From positions 1 to 7,999 of the forward strand of contig JAIRMO010000020.1 in NCBI GenBank assembly GCA_031258625.1: a DNA stretch of 7,999 nt. Direction: 5' to 3'. Position numbers and translations under genes: made by a program. Under the pieces are notes generated by a model. It did no database searches. It saw nothing but the letters and a program-made list of their open reading frames with translations, and was not told the origin of the DNA. The stretch comes from Spirochaetaceae bacterium (lineage in GTDB: Bacteria; Spirochaetota; Spirochaetia; Treponematales; Breznakiellaceae). Shown here in pieces: positions 1 to 5,179 of this stretch; the first letter of the stretch is position 1, and the number at the start of each line of letters is the position of its first letter.

Positions 1-201
1 GCCGGGGATGTCCGCAAATACGGCTGGGTCCTGGCCCTCAGGGCCATTGTCAGCGCCGACGGCATGACCGCCGATGTGTACCCCTTCCCCATCAAGGACC
101 TGCTGGAAATCTCCACCCTGATCACCAACACGGTCAAAGACATAGGCCGGGTCACCTACGACATTTCAAGCAAACCCCCCGCGACGATAGAGTGGGAATA
201 A
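1..201 (+). CDS. guaA: GMP synthase (glutamine-hydrolysing), C-terminal end, partial
   Basis: The window opens inside this gene; 66 residues and a TAA stop are visible. GMP synthase amidates XMP to GMP with ATP and glutamine in the cytoplasm, the last step of guanine nucleotide synthesis. The visible part is the C-terminal dimerisation domain: [18 protein letters not shown] corresponds to the family stretch LRAVxxxDxMTA, and the end [16 protein letters not shown] is the almost invariant GuaA C-terminus, so identity is secure although the ATP-pyrophosphatase and glutaminase domains lie outside the window. The last nine codons and the stop are copied again immediately downstream (see the 53-bp repeat at 171-290). 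The stop is in the normal family place, so the duplication leaves this protein intact. No start or promoter can be judged. Confidence 0.96.
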   Translation, partial: AGDVRKYGWVLALRAIVSADGMTADVYPFPIKDLLEISTLITNTVKDIGRVTYDISSKPPATIEWE

Positions 202-290
202 GCCAGCAATGTGGGGGTTTGCCCAAACCCCCCGCAACGATAGAGTGGGAATAGGCGGGTAATGTGGGGGTTTGCCCAAACCCCCGCGAA
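171..290. repeat. 53-bp tandem repeat duplicating the guaA 3' end (about 2.3 copies)
   Basis: Copies start at 171, 224 and 277 (the third is only about 14 bases), an exact 53-bp period. Each full copy carries codons for KPPATIEWE plus a stop (TAA in copy 1, TAG in copy 2) and then a GTGGGGGTTTGCC tail. Copy 2 differs by a synonymous-type change (GCG to GCA) and a few changes after the stop. Because 53 is not a multiple of three, copy 2 is out of frame with guaA and not translated as its continuation. The unit junctions form the hairpins annotated separately. Confidence 0.9.
213..232 (+). terminator. G5T3G/CA3C5 hairpin after guaA, possible terminator (second copy at 266-285)
   Basis: GGGGGTTTG (213-221) pairs perfectly with CAAACCCCC (224-232). 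The same hairpin recurs at 266-285 through the tandem duplication, where it can extend by another two pairs. The position just after the guaA stop suits transcription termination, but neither copy is followed by a clear U-tract, so an intrinsic terminator is only a possibility; RNA 3'-end protection is an equal reading. Confidence 0.4.
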
Positions 291-306
291 CCGGCGCGTC
301 TTCTTA

Positions 307-327
307 GGTTTAATACCCCGGAGCGGA
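307..327. repeat. Dispersed repeat fragment, inverted copy at 4802-4820
   Basis: GGTTTAATACCCCG (307-320) is the exact reverse complement of 4807-4820. The similarity continues outward, with GCGGAG at 322-327 matching CTCCGC at 4802-4807 after a small gap. One copy lies upstream of the transposase-like gene and the other right after the M23 peptidase stop, so it looks like a short dispersed intergenic repeat. Confidence 0.5.
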
Positions 328-389
328 GTTCTAAACTTGACTCATAAAAATTTCAAGGGGAATTTGCGCGGAATTTGAAATTTTAGAAC
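328..389. repeat. Nested inverted repeat upstream of the IS200-like gene
   Basis: GTTCTAAA (328-335) pairs with TTTAGAAC (382-389), and AAAATTTCAA (347-356) pairs with TTGAAATTTT (375-384). The right side is continuous while the left side is split by about 11 bases, as if a longer perfect palindrome had gained a short insertion. The restored left arm (GTTCTAAAATTTCAA) resembles the hairpin at 3491-3517, suggesting one repeat family. It lies about 30 bp before the transposase-like gene and could be a recognition end for it or a regulatory structure. Confidence 0.6.
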
Positions 390-417
390 CCTTTACTAAA
401 GCAAAACAGCAGGTCAA

Positions 418-984
418 GTGCATATATTCTCCATGAGACCATTACGTGCATTAAAACAAGGGGTGTGGTACGAAATCCGTACCCGCGTCAACAACCGGGA
501 ACCGTTGTTCCGCTTAGGGACAGGCGCCGCGGCGACTGTCCCCAATAAGGCCCTGGCGCTGTTTGCCAAGGTGTTCCGGGCGACGAAACTGCGGTTTGTC
601 TTCGAGATTCGGGGGCTGTGTGTGGAGGACGACTGGCTGACGTTTTACATTAAACCGGCGGATGGGCTGGAGCTTCCGGCAATCATGAAGTGGCTGAAAC
701 AGGTGTTCGCCCAACGGTACAACCGCGCGGAAGGCCGGATCGGACATATCTGGGGGGACCGGTATGGGTCGCGGATAGTGGAGGGGGAGCCGTCTGAGGA
801 GGAGATAACGGCGGCGGGGGAGCGGAACGGGGCATCGAACGCCGGGGTCAGACCCTGGGGTGCGGACATTGGGGGCGGATCCTGGGGTACGAACCCTGGG
901 GTCAGACCCCGGTATGGGAAAACGGCGATCCAAACCGCTTTTCTCCTCATATTCCCCCTTCCCCCCGCCCCTGCACCCGGATAA
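418..984 (+). CDS. IS200/REP-associated transposase-like (Y1_Tnp-related) protein lacking the HUH histidines
   Basis: Residues 15-125 align by eye with Y1/REP-associated transposases: GVWYEIRTRVNNREPLF (family xYHVTxRGNNRxxIF), then a W-x-x-Q-x-F helix and RYNRAEGRIGHIWGDRYGSRIVEGEP (family YNRRHGRxGHLWQGRYKSxxVE). Tyr101 is a candidate nucleophile. The usual HUH strand (PNHxHLL) is replaced by WLTFYI (73-78), so metal-dependent cleavage of the normal kind is doubtful. Residues 34-43 come from a palindrome that appears inserted in frame (517-542), and residues 143-165 from a GGGGTCAGACCC-type repeat array; the tail after about residue 166 looks like read-through of non-coding DNA. The track-length start is GTG 418 behind a weak GCAGG; ATG 433 (MRPLRALKQG) fits the family start as well. 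It could be a domesticated or decaying RAYT-like protein. Family assignment is recalled, not searched. Confidence 0.72.
   Translation: MHIFSMRPLRALKQGVWYEIRTRVNNREPLFRLGTGAAATVPNKALALFAKVFRATKLRFVFEIRGLCVEDDWLTFYIKPADGLELPAIMKWLKQVFAQRYNRAEGRIGHIWGDRYGSRIVEGEPSEEEITAAGERNGASNAGVRPWGADIGGGSWGTNPGVRPRYGKTAIQTAFLLIFPLPPAPAPG
517..542. repeat. 26-bp near-perfect palindrome inside the IS200-like gene
   Basis: GGGACAG (517-523) pairs with CTGTCCC (536-542), and the core CGCCGCGGCG (525-534) is itself self-complementary; only 524/535 (G/A) fails to pair. It encodes about ten residues (GTGAAATVPN) between two conserved stretches and keeps the frame, so it resembles a REP-like insertion tolerated in a loop. 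Confidence 0.75.
844..912. repeat. Short tandem array of TGGGGTCAGACCC-type units in the 3' part of the IS200-like gene
   Basis: Five degenerate units begin near 843, 856, 870, 883 and 897 (alternating 13 and 14 bp). The first and last carry the palindromic core GGGGTCAGACCC and the middle ones have degenerate centres (GTGCGGACA, GGCGGATCC, GTACGAACCC). They are read as Gly/Trp/Arg/Pro-rich residues (GVRPWG, GTNPGVRPRYG). The same core occurs at 4983-4994 in the centre of another inverted repeat. Confidence 0.75.
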
Positions 985-1078
985 ACGGCGCCAAACCGCC
1001 CCGGATTCCGAATTAGTTCCCCGGTCCACCCCAAGCCGAAAACTTCCCGGGGAGAGGTCTGTCCTGAAACAGGGTAGT

Positions 1079-1702
1079 TCATTTTTTCCCTAATCCAATA
1101 TAGTATGTTTCAAAGGAGCTGCCGCGGCAGGCCTGGGGTTTAAAGCTTTTCCCGGTCCTAAACCGTTCCCGAATCCCTTTGAGAATCTCCGGGGCGCCTT
1201 CCCCCTGGAAAACCTTTGCCACCAGGCTGCCCCCGGGAGCCAGGGCGGTCTCCGCGTAATGGATAACCGTCTCCACCAGGGCCAGGGAGCGGAGGGTGTC
1301 TACCGAGCGGTTCCCCGTGGTTGCCGGGGCGGCGTCGCTCATCACCAGGTGATAGGGCCCCCGGGCCGCCAGGGTTTCCTGTATTTCTTGTTCCGTAATA
1401 TCCCCCCGGATAAAATAGAAGTTTTTTCCCTCAAAAAGCCCCCCATCGTACTGCCGGGACAAGGGGGTCAGGTCCGCCGCCGCCAGGAAACCCCGGCCCG
1501 CCATACGCCGCAGGACATAGAGGCTCCAGCTCCCCGGGGCAGCCCCCAAATCTAAGATTTTAAAGGGCGTATCGGCCCCTCCAAAACGGGGGAGAAGGCT
1601 GAATTTTTCATCCATCTCCCGGAGTTTATAAACCGACCGGGCGGGGTACCCTTCTTTTTGCGCTTTCAGGGACCAATAATCCGGTTTCTTGTAGTCCGAC
1701 AT
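1079..1702 (-). CDS. rlmE: 23S rRNA (uridine-2552 2'-O)-methyltransferase RlmE/FtsJ
   Basis: RlmE uses S-adenosylmethionine to methylate the 2'-OH of U2552 in the 23S A-loop, a late step of 50S assembly. The 207-residue product matches the family length. The SAM-binding motif I is DLGAAPGSW (51-59), the acidic loop AAADLTPL (74-81) follows, and the catalytic K-D-K-E tetrad is complete: K26 (SVYKLREMD), D123 (MSDAAP), K163 (LVAKVFQG), E198 (SSFETYYIG), at family spacing. I chose ATG 1702 (MSDYKKPDYW) because it has GGGGAGGG about nine bases upstream and gives the usual N-terminus; a longer frame to 1768 would overlap the divergent gene. A 57-bp spacer separates it from the prenyl synthase gene. 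Its stop overlaps a T-rich stretch with a weak CCTG-AAA-CAGG hairpin (1063-1073) that might end transcription of the gene to the left. Confidence 0.95.
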   Translation of the reverse strand: MSDYKKPDYWSLKAQKEGYPARSVYKLREMDEKFSLLPRFGGADTPFKILDLGAAPGSWSLYVLRRMAGRGFLAAADLTPLSRQYDGGLFEGKNFYFIRGDITEQEIQETLAARGPYHLVMSDAAPATTGNRSVDTLRSLALVETVIHYAETALAPGGSLVAKVFQGEGAPEILKGIRERFRTGKSFKPQACRGSSFETYYIGLGKK

Positions 1703-1725
1703 ACCGTGGGACCCTCCCCAGGGGC

Positions 1726-1754
1726 TTTCCTCCGGGATTAACCTCGTGTAAAAT
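1726..1754 (+). promoter_or_regulatory. Candidate promoter for the prenyl synthase operon, implying a leaderless message
   Basis: TAAAAT (1749-1754) resembles a -10 box, with a poor TTTCCT (1726-1731) 17 bp upstream as a possible -35. Initiation 6-8 bases downstream would fall at or on ATG 1760. No Shine-Dalgarno sequence is visible before that ATG, which agrees with a leaderless start but does not prove it. Confidence 0.3.
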
Positions 1755-1759
1755 ACCCT

Positions 1760-2845
1760 ATGAATCAACAGTATACCCAGAGGCTTAAAAAAATAGAAGC
1801 GGTTTTACAGGAAGTCATGCCGGAGGAGCCGGATGTTTCGTGGATGGGCCGTTCCTTCTTAACCCCCCGGAATGCCGGGCAAACCGGAAGTTTACGGGAT
1901 TCGGTAAAGTTCCTGGCCCAACCCGGCAGGGAGCTTTTTAGCCGGGGAGGGAAACGTTGGCGGCCGCTGCTTATGACGTTGGTCTGCGAAAGCCTGGGGG
2001 GAGGGGACGCGGCGCTGCCCCTCACCCCCCTGGTGGAATTTCCCCACAATGCCAGCCTTATCCATGACGATATTGAAGATAATTCCGAGGAGCGCCGGGG
2101 TAAACCCGCGGTTCACTTGCTGTACGGGACCGATACGGCTATTAACGGGGGATGTTTTTTTTATTTTCTTCCCCTTATATGCCTCGAAACTTGGGATGCC
2201 CCGGCGGAACGGAAAAATTCCGTCTACACCCTCTGGGCGGCCTATATGCGGAGGCTCCATCTGGGACAGGCTATGGATATAAGCTGGCACCGGGATTTTT
2301 TTTCCCTCCCCAGCCCGGAGGACTATTATACCATGTGCCGGCTGAAAACCGGCTGTCTCGCGGGGCTTGCGGCGGTTCTGGGGGTCCGGGCCGCCTTTAC
2401 CACAAAAAACAGACCTGACCCGGGTAAAGAGGGGCCCCTGGGGGAACTTTTGGGAGAGGCGGCGGAGAAACTCGGGGTAGGCTTTCAGATTCTTGACGAT
2501 GTTAAAAATCTTACCACGGGAATTCCCGGCAAAAAGCGGGGGGATGACCTGGTGGAGGGGAAAAAAAGCCTGCCGGTTCTTTTGTACCTTGAGGGGCACG
2601 AGGAACGGGGGGCTTTGGTGGCCCGTTGTTTTGCCGCGGCCCGCTCCCAGGGGGAGGCGGCGCCGGAGGTAGAGGAATTAATCGGAGCGCTGACCCGGGC
2701 CGGGGTTTTGGACGAGGCGGAAACACGGGGACGGGCCTTGATAAAAGAGGCTGCCGGGATTTTTTCCGGGGCCTTTGCCGGGTTGCCCGGGGATCAGAAC
2801 GCCCGGAACCTCCTGGCGGAGCTGGCGGATCTTTTAGCAGGCTAA
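1760..2845 (+). CDS. Trans-isoprenyl (polyprenyl/geranylgeranyl-type) diphosphate synthase
   Basis: This enzyme family condenses isopentenyl diphosphate onto an allylic diphosphate to build C15-C40+ chains for undecaprenyl primers, quinones or carotenoids. The IPP-binding RGGKRWRP is at residues 62-69, the first Asp-rich motif is DDIED (103-107), KTG is at 196-198, GQAMD at 169-173, and the second Asp-rich motif is DDVKN (246-250) followed by GDDLVEGKKSLP (261-272). Ala98 and Ser99 occupy the fifth and fourth positions before the first motif; small residues there usually allow products longer than FPP. The second motif ends in Asn rather than Asp, and NASLxxDDIEDNS, GQxxDI and KTGxLxGLA recall eukaryote-like type III GGPP synthases. 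At 361 residues it is slightly long, with about 50 extra N-terminal residues. There is no clear ribosome-binding site. Exact product length cannot be told. Confidence 0.88.
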   Translation: MNQQYTQRLKKIEAVLQEVMPEEPDVSWMGRSFLTPRNAGQTGSLRDSVKFLAQPGRELFSRGGKRWRPLLMTLVCESLGGGDAALPLTPLVEFPHNASLIHDDIEDNSEERRGKPAVHLLYGTDTAINGGCFFYFLPLICLETWDAPAERKNSVYTLWAAYMRRLHLGQAMDISWHRDFFSLPSPEDYYTMCRLKTGCLAGLAAVLGVRAAFTTKNRPDPGKEGPLGELLGEAAEKLGVGFQILDDVKNLTTGIPGKKRGDDLVEGKKSLPVLLYLEGHEERGALVARCFAAARSQGEAAPEVEELIGALTRAGVLDEAETRGRALIKEAAGIFSGAFAGLPGDQNARNLLAELADLLAG

Positions 2846-2855
2846 GGGGGGGACT

Positions 2856-3455
2856 ATGCAAAAAATGTTTGAAGTTGAAATATGGACCATCATACGGACG
2901 GATCAGGGGAATGCCGTGTTATTGCGGCCGTTAGGTTCGGATATTTCAGTGCCGATTTTTATCGGCCCCTTAGAATCTCAATCGATCCTTATTGGATTCA
3001 GCGGAGTATCCTTTTCCCGGCCCCTCACCCACGATCTGCTCCTGCATATTATCTACCGGATGGGGATCAAATTGGTCCGTACCGAGATCTACGATATAAA
3101 GGAGAATACGTTTCTTGCCCACCTGTACCTTGAAGGGAACCAGTATCCTCCGGAAAACCCCCTGATCCTGGATTCCCGGCCTTCCGATGCCCTTGCCCTG
3201 GCGTTACGGTGTAAATGCCCGGTATTTATGGCCGGGAAGGTGGTGGCCGATGTGGGGGTTCCGACGGATACTTTTATTAATACCCCCGGGGAAGATTTTA
3301 TTTTTTCCCCGGAAATCGATTCCGATGAGGAGCCGGAGATTTCGGAAAAAAACCTGCGGCGCCTGGCCCTACAGGCGGAATTGGAGACTGCGGTGGCCAA
3401 TGAGGAATATGAACGGGCTGCGGAAATTCGGGACGCCCTTATCCTGCTGGAGTAA
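2856..3455 (+). CDS. Bifunctional nuclease (BFN/DUF151) domain protein with C-terminal UVR motif
   Basis: The start is ATG 2856, five bases after a strong AAGGGGGGGA ribosome-binding site and only 10 bp after the prenyl synthase stop, so the two are probably co-transcribed. Residues 5-135 form the DUF151 fold (Pfam Bifunctional nuclease): IFIGPLESQSI (35-45), the signature LDSRPSDALALALR (105-118), and VFMAGKVV (123-130). After an acidic linker (SPEIDSDEEPEIS), the last 30 residues (LQAELETAVANEEYERAAEIRDAL) form a UvrB/UvrC-type motif, a helical protein-contact hairpin also seen in Clp proteins. DUF151 proteins have been described as nucleases in plants and are structurally known from Thermotoga; the bacterial role is unsettled, so nuclease activity is by family only. 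A DUF151-UVR fusion is a recurring architecture. No signal peptide, so cytoplasmic. Confidence 0.9.
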   Translation: MQKMFEVEIWTIIRTDQGNAVLLRPLGSDISVPIFIGPLESQSILIGFSGVSFSRPLTHDLLLHIIYRMGIKLVRTEIYDIKENTFLAHLYLEGNQYPPENPLILDSRPSDALALALRCKCPVFMAGKVVADVGVPTDTFINTPGEDFIFSPEIDSDEEPEISEKNLRRLALQAELETAVANEEYERAAEIRDALILLE

Positions 3456-3490
3456 GGTTAGACGGAAATTGGCCGATAAATAAGTGAGGC

Positions 3491-3517
3491 GGTTCCAAAA
3501 TTTCAATCTTTGGAACC
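3491..3517. repeat. GGTTCCAAA hairpin after the BFN gene
   Basis: GGTTCCAAA (3491-3499) and TTTGGAACC (3509-3517) are perfect 9-bp arms around a 9-base loop (ATTTCAATC). It lies 36 bp after the operon stop. There is no T-tract, so it is not a clear intrinsic terminator. Sequence resemblance to 328-389 and 7794-7829 (GGTTC...GAACC with A/T cores) suggests a dispersed repeat family. Confidence 0.65.
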
Positions 3518-3540
3518 GGTTCAGTGGTTGTATGCGAAGG

Positions 3541-3608
3541 CCCCATACCCAAGAACCCGACTTGCGGCGGGGGAGCTTTAGGGCGTTATAAAGGGTATGT
3601 GCCCTGAG
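3541..3608. other. Structured spacer of unknown nature (possible IS200/IS605 end remnant or small RNA)
   Basis: CATACCC (3544-3550) pairs with GGGTATG (3593-3599), enclosing a GC-rich stem CCCGAC-TTGC-GGCGGG (3556-3571, one mismatch) and AGCTTTAGGGC. With the three hairpins at 3632-3694 followed by TTGTTGAT, this recalls the right ends of IS200/IS605 elements next to tnpB, whose 3' end also makes a guide RNA. No tnpB reading frame is present in the window. This is a resemblance from memory and not a demonstrated homology. Confidence 0.25.
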
Positions 3609-3631
3609 AAAATACCTTACCAAAACAACAT

Positions 3632-3694
3632 GCCTCGCCCTTCAAGGCGAGGCCCTCGCCCTTCAAGGCGAGATCCTCGTCCTGAAGGGTGAGG
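3632..3694. repeat. Three tandem 21-bp hairpin units (CCTCGCC-CTTCAA-GGCGAGG)
   Basis: Units start at 3632, 3653 and 3674 with an exact 21-bp period. The first two are almost identical, with stems of 7 and 6 bp around CTTCAA. The third is diverged (CCTCGTCCTGAAGGGTGAGG) but keeps pairing by G-T wobbles, so structure rather than sequence appears conserved. The region lies between the BFN operon and the M23 peptidase gene. The unit is too short and uninterrupted for a CRISPR array. Confidence 0.85.
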
Positions 3695-3788
3695 TTGTTG
3701 ATTAGTCTAAATTATGGTAAAAAAACTCCGGTTTTTATTGCCAAGAAAGGGAAAGAGGTTTATTATTAAAAAAAACGGATAGGATTTT

Positions 3789-4799
3789 ATGGTAATAGAA
3801 TATAATAAATTGAATAATTTAAAGAATTCTCTTCGATTGTTTTTGATTTTTACTATCGTATATTATACGCTCTTTTGGGGCATTTTCCCCATCCTCGGCG
3901 TACTCGGGGGGGAAAACTATTCCCGGGATTCCTTTGGGCGGTACGATGCAAAAAACGGCATGGGGGGTATGTCCTACCTTGAAAACAACGGTTTGGGGAT
4001 CAATGATTCCGCCCTTGTCGTGGAGGCGGATACCGTTATCGGTATACCGGAACCGGAAGAATTTTCCAAGCCCCAGATGCTGCTTTACACCGCCTATGTG
4101 GTCAACCCTGGGGATACCATCAGCGATCTCGCCCGGAATTTCGGGTTAAACCAGGACACCCTGATTTCTTATAATGGGATCAAACAAACCCGGCTCCTGC
4201 AAATAGGGCAGGTTTTGAAGATCCCCAACCAGGACGGGCTCCTTTATACGGTAAAAAACGGGGATACCCTCACGGCCATCGCGGAGAAATACCAAGCCGA
4301 TATGGGGGCGATTCAAACGGTGAATGAACTTTTTTCCGAAAAAATCACCGTTGGTTCCGGGCTTTTTATTCCCGGGGCCCGGCTTGACTGGGTGGACCTT
4401 CAGGAGATCAACGGCGATCTTTTTGCGTGGCCGGTTTACGGGTACCTGACCTCCCGTTACGGTTACCGGGTAAGCCCCTTTACCGGGGCCCGGCAGTTTC
4501 ACTCGGGGATTGATATAGGGGCCGCCATGGGAACCCCCATCCGGGCGGCCATGGGCGGCAGGGTAAGCGCGGTTGGGTATGATGATGCGTATGGTAACTA
4601 TGTGGTGATCACCCACCACGCGGGGTATCGTACCCTCTACGGCCACATGAGCGTGGTCCGGGTAAAACAGGGCAGTTATATTGGAACCGGGGAACGTATC
4701 GGCGACGTGGGTTCCACCGGCCGCAGTACCGGGCCCCATCTCCACTTTACGGTGTACAAAAACGGGGTAACCGTTAACCCCCGAAATTTGCTTAAATGA
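3789..4799 (+). CDS. Membrane-anchored LysM-LysM-M23 (LytM-type) peptidoglycan endopeptidase
   Basis: M23 enzymes are Zn-dependent endopeptidases that cut peptidoglycan cross-bridges during growth, division or flagellar passage. The 336-residue protein has a basic N-terminus and a hydrophobic segment at about residues 15-39 (signal anchor; an uncleaved anchor is more likely than a cleaved signal), a Gly/Ser/acidic linker, LysM 1 at about 101-146 (YVVNPGDTISDLARNFG), LysM 2 at about 152-195 (YTVKNGDTLTAIAEKY), and an M23 domain at about 213-333. The catalytic set is complete: H238 and D242 (HSGID), H285 (YGHMS), H317 and H319 (HLHF), so it should be active rather than an EnvC/NlpD-like activator. 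The start ATG 3789 follows AGGA with 4-base spacing. TATTAT at about 3761 could be a -10 box. It converges on the 5298-7445 gene. LysM-M23 proteins of this layout are common in spirochetes. Confidence 0.94.
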   Translation: MVIEYNKLNNLKNSLRLFLIFTIVYYTLFWGIFPILGVLGGENYSRDSFGRYDAKNGMGGMSYLENNGLGINDSALVVEADTVIGIPEPEEFSKPQMLLYTAYVVNPGDTISDLARNFGLNQDTLISYNGIKQTRLLQIGQVLKIPNQDGLLYTVKNGDTLTAIAEKYQADMGAIQTVNELFSEKITVGSGLFIPGARLDWVDLQEINGDLFAWPVYGYLTSRYGYRVSPFTGARQFHSGIDIGAAMGTPIRAAMGGRVSAVGYDDAYGNYVVITHHAGYRTLYGHMSVVRVKQGSYIGTGERIGDVGSTGRSTGPHLHFTVYKNGVTVNPRNLLK

Positions 4800-4801
4800 A
4801 C

Positions 4802-4820
4802 CTCCGCGGGGTATTAAACC
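4802..4820. repeat. Inverted copy of the 307-327 repeat, at the edge of the 4818-5196 element
   Basis: CTCCGC followed by GGGGTATTAAACC mirrors positions 307-327. It sits three bases after the peptidase stop and overlaps the first bases of the adjacent terminal inverted repeat, so the element may have inserted next to or into an older repeat. Confidence 0.45.
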
Positions 4821-4963
4821 CATAGGCGTTTACTTAAACGCAAGACTGGAAGAATTTATCCGCAGATTAACGCTGATTTTAGCCTCTTTAATCCGTGAAA
4901 ATCAGGGTAACCGGCGGAATTTTTCCGCAACGTATACGCATAGCGGGTCCGTCCCCCCACTCC

Positions 4964-5012
4964 TTGCATAAATATACGTAAAGGGTCAGACCCCGAATGT
5001 ATATTTATGCAA
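4964..5012. repeat. REP-like double palindrome: 14-bp arms around GGGTCAGACCCC
   Basis: TTGCATAAATATAC (4964-4977) pairs perfectly with GTATATTTATGCAA (4999-5012). The spacer contains a second palindrome, GGGTCAGACCCC (4983-4994), the same core as in the 3' array of the IS200-like gene at 844-912. AT-rich outer arms with a GC-rich inner core are typical of REP-like units. Confidence 0.8.
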
Positions 5013-5044
5013 ACCCCGCCTCCAGAGGGGGTTCCCTTGTTCCC

Positions 5045-5092
5045 TAAAGAAGCACTGATTTATTCGAATGCGAATAAATCAGTGCTTCTTTA
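5045..5092. repeat. Perfect 22-bp hairpin with AATG loop (AAGCACTGATTTATTCG family)
   Basis: Arms 5045-5066 and 5071-5092 are fully complementary around a 4-base loop. The left arm recurs with one change at 7831-7851. On the + strand the right arm ends in CTTCTTTA and is followed by a T-rich stretch (GGTTTTTTCG, 5097-5106), so it could also act as a bidirectional transcription stop between the convergent genes. Confidence 0.85.
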
Positions 5093-5136
5093 ATGTGGTT
5101 TTTTCGTAGTTTTTCGTAGAAAAACGAGAAAAATAA

Positions 5137-5179
5137 TAGGGCAACGCTGATTAGCCACACGTTAATCAGCGTTGCCCTA
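5137..5179. repeat. 17-bp perfect hairpin, TAGGGCAACGCTGATTA arms
   Basis: TAGGGCAACGCTGATTA (5137-5153) and its reverse complement (5163-5179) flank a 9-base loop. The hairpin directly abuts the right terminal repeat of the 4818-5196 element (2-bp overlap). AACGCTGATT also occurs at 4870, near the left end. Confidence 0.85.

Noticed and set aside
514..1082. Long minus-strand open frames over the IS200-like gene
   Set aside because: They are Arg/Pro-rich readings of the opposite strand of a GC-rich gene and of its repeats, with no ribosome-binding site and no recognisable domain.
1703..1768. N-terminal extension of rlmE (22 residues)
   Set aside because: It would overlap the divergent gene and has no ribosome-binding site, while ATG 1702 has a strong one and gives the family N-terminus.
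2155..2303. Two T8 runs (2155-2162, 2296-2303) in the prenyl synthase as phase-variation tracts
   Set aside because: They encode Phe-rich positions in an intact frame and eight-base runs are common in this DNA; weaker case than the A11 tract.
1892..2599. 235-codon minus-strand open frame opposite the prenyl synthase
   Set aside because: The plus-strand gene has all family motifs in order; the antisense frame has no recognisable feature and arises from codon bias.
3632..3694. CRISPR-like array of three repeats
   Set aside because: The 21-bp units are directly contiguous with no spacers and each is a self-contained hairpin; no cas genes are near.
4146..4823. 225-codon minus-strand open frame opposite the M23 peptidase
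   Set aside because: It mirrors the conserved peptidase domain and has no recognisable motif or good start.
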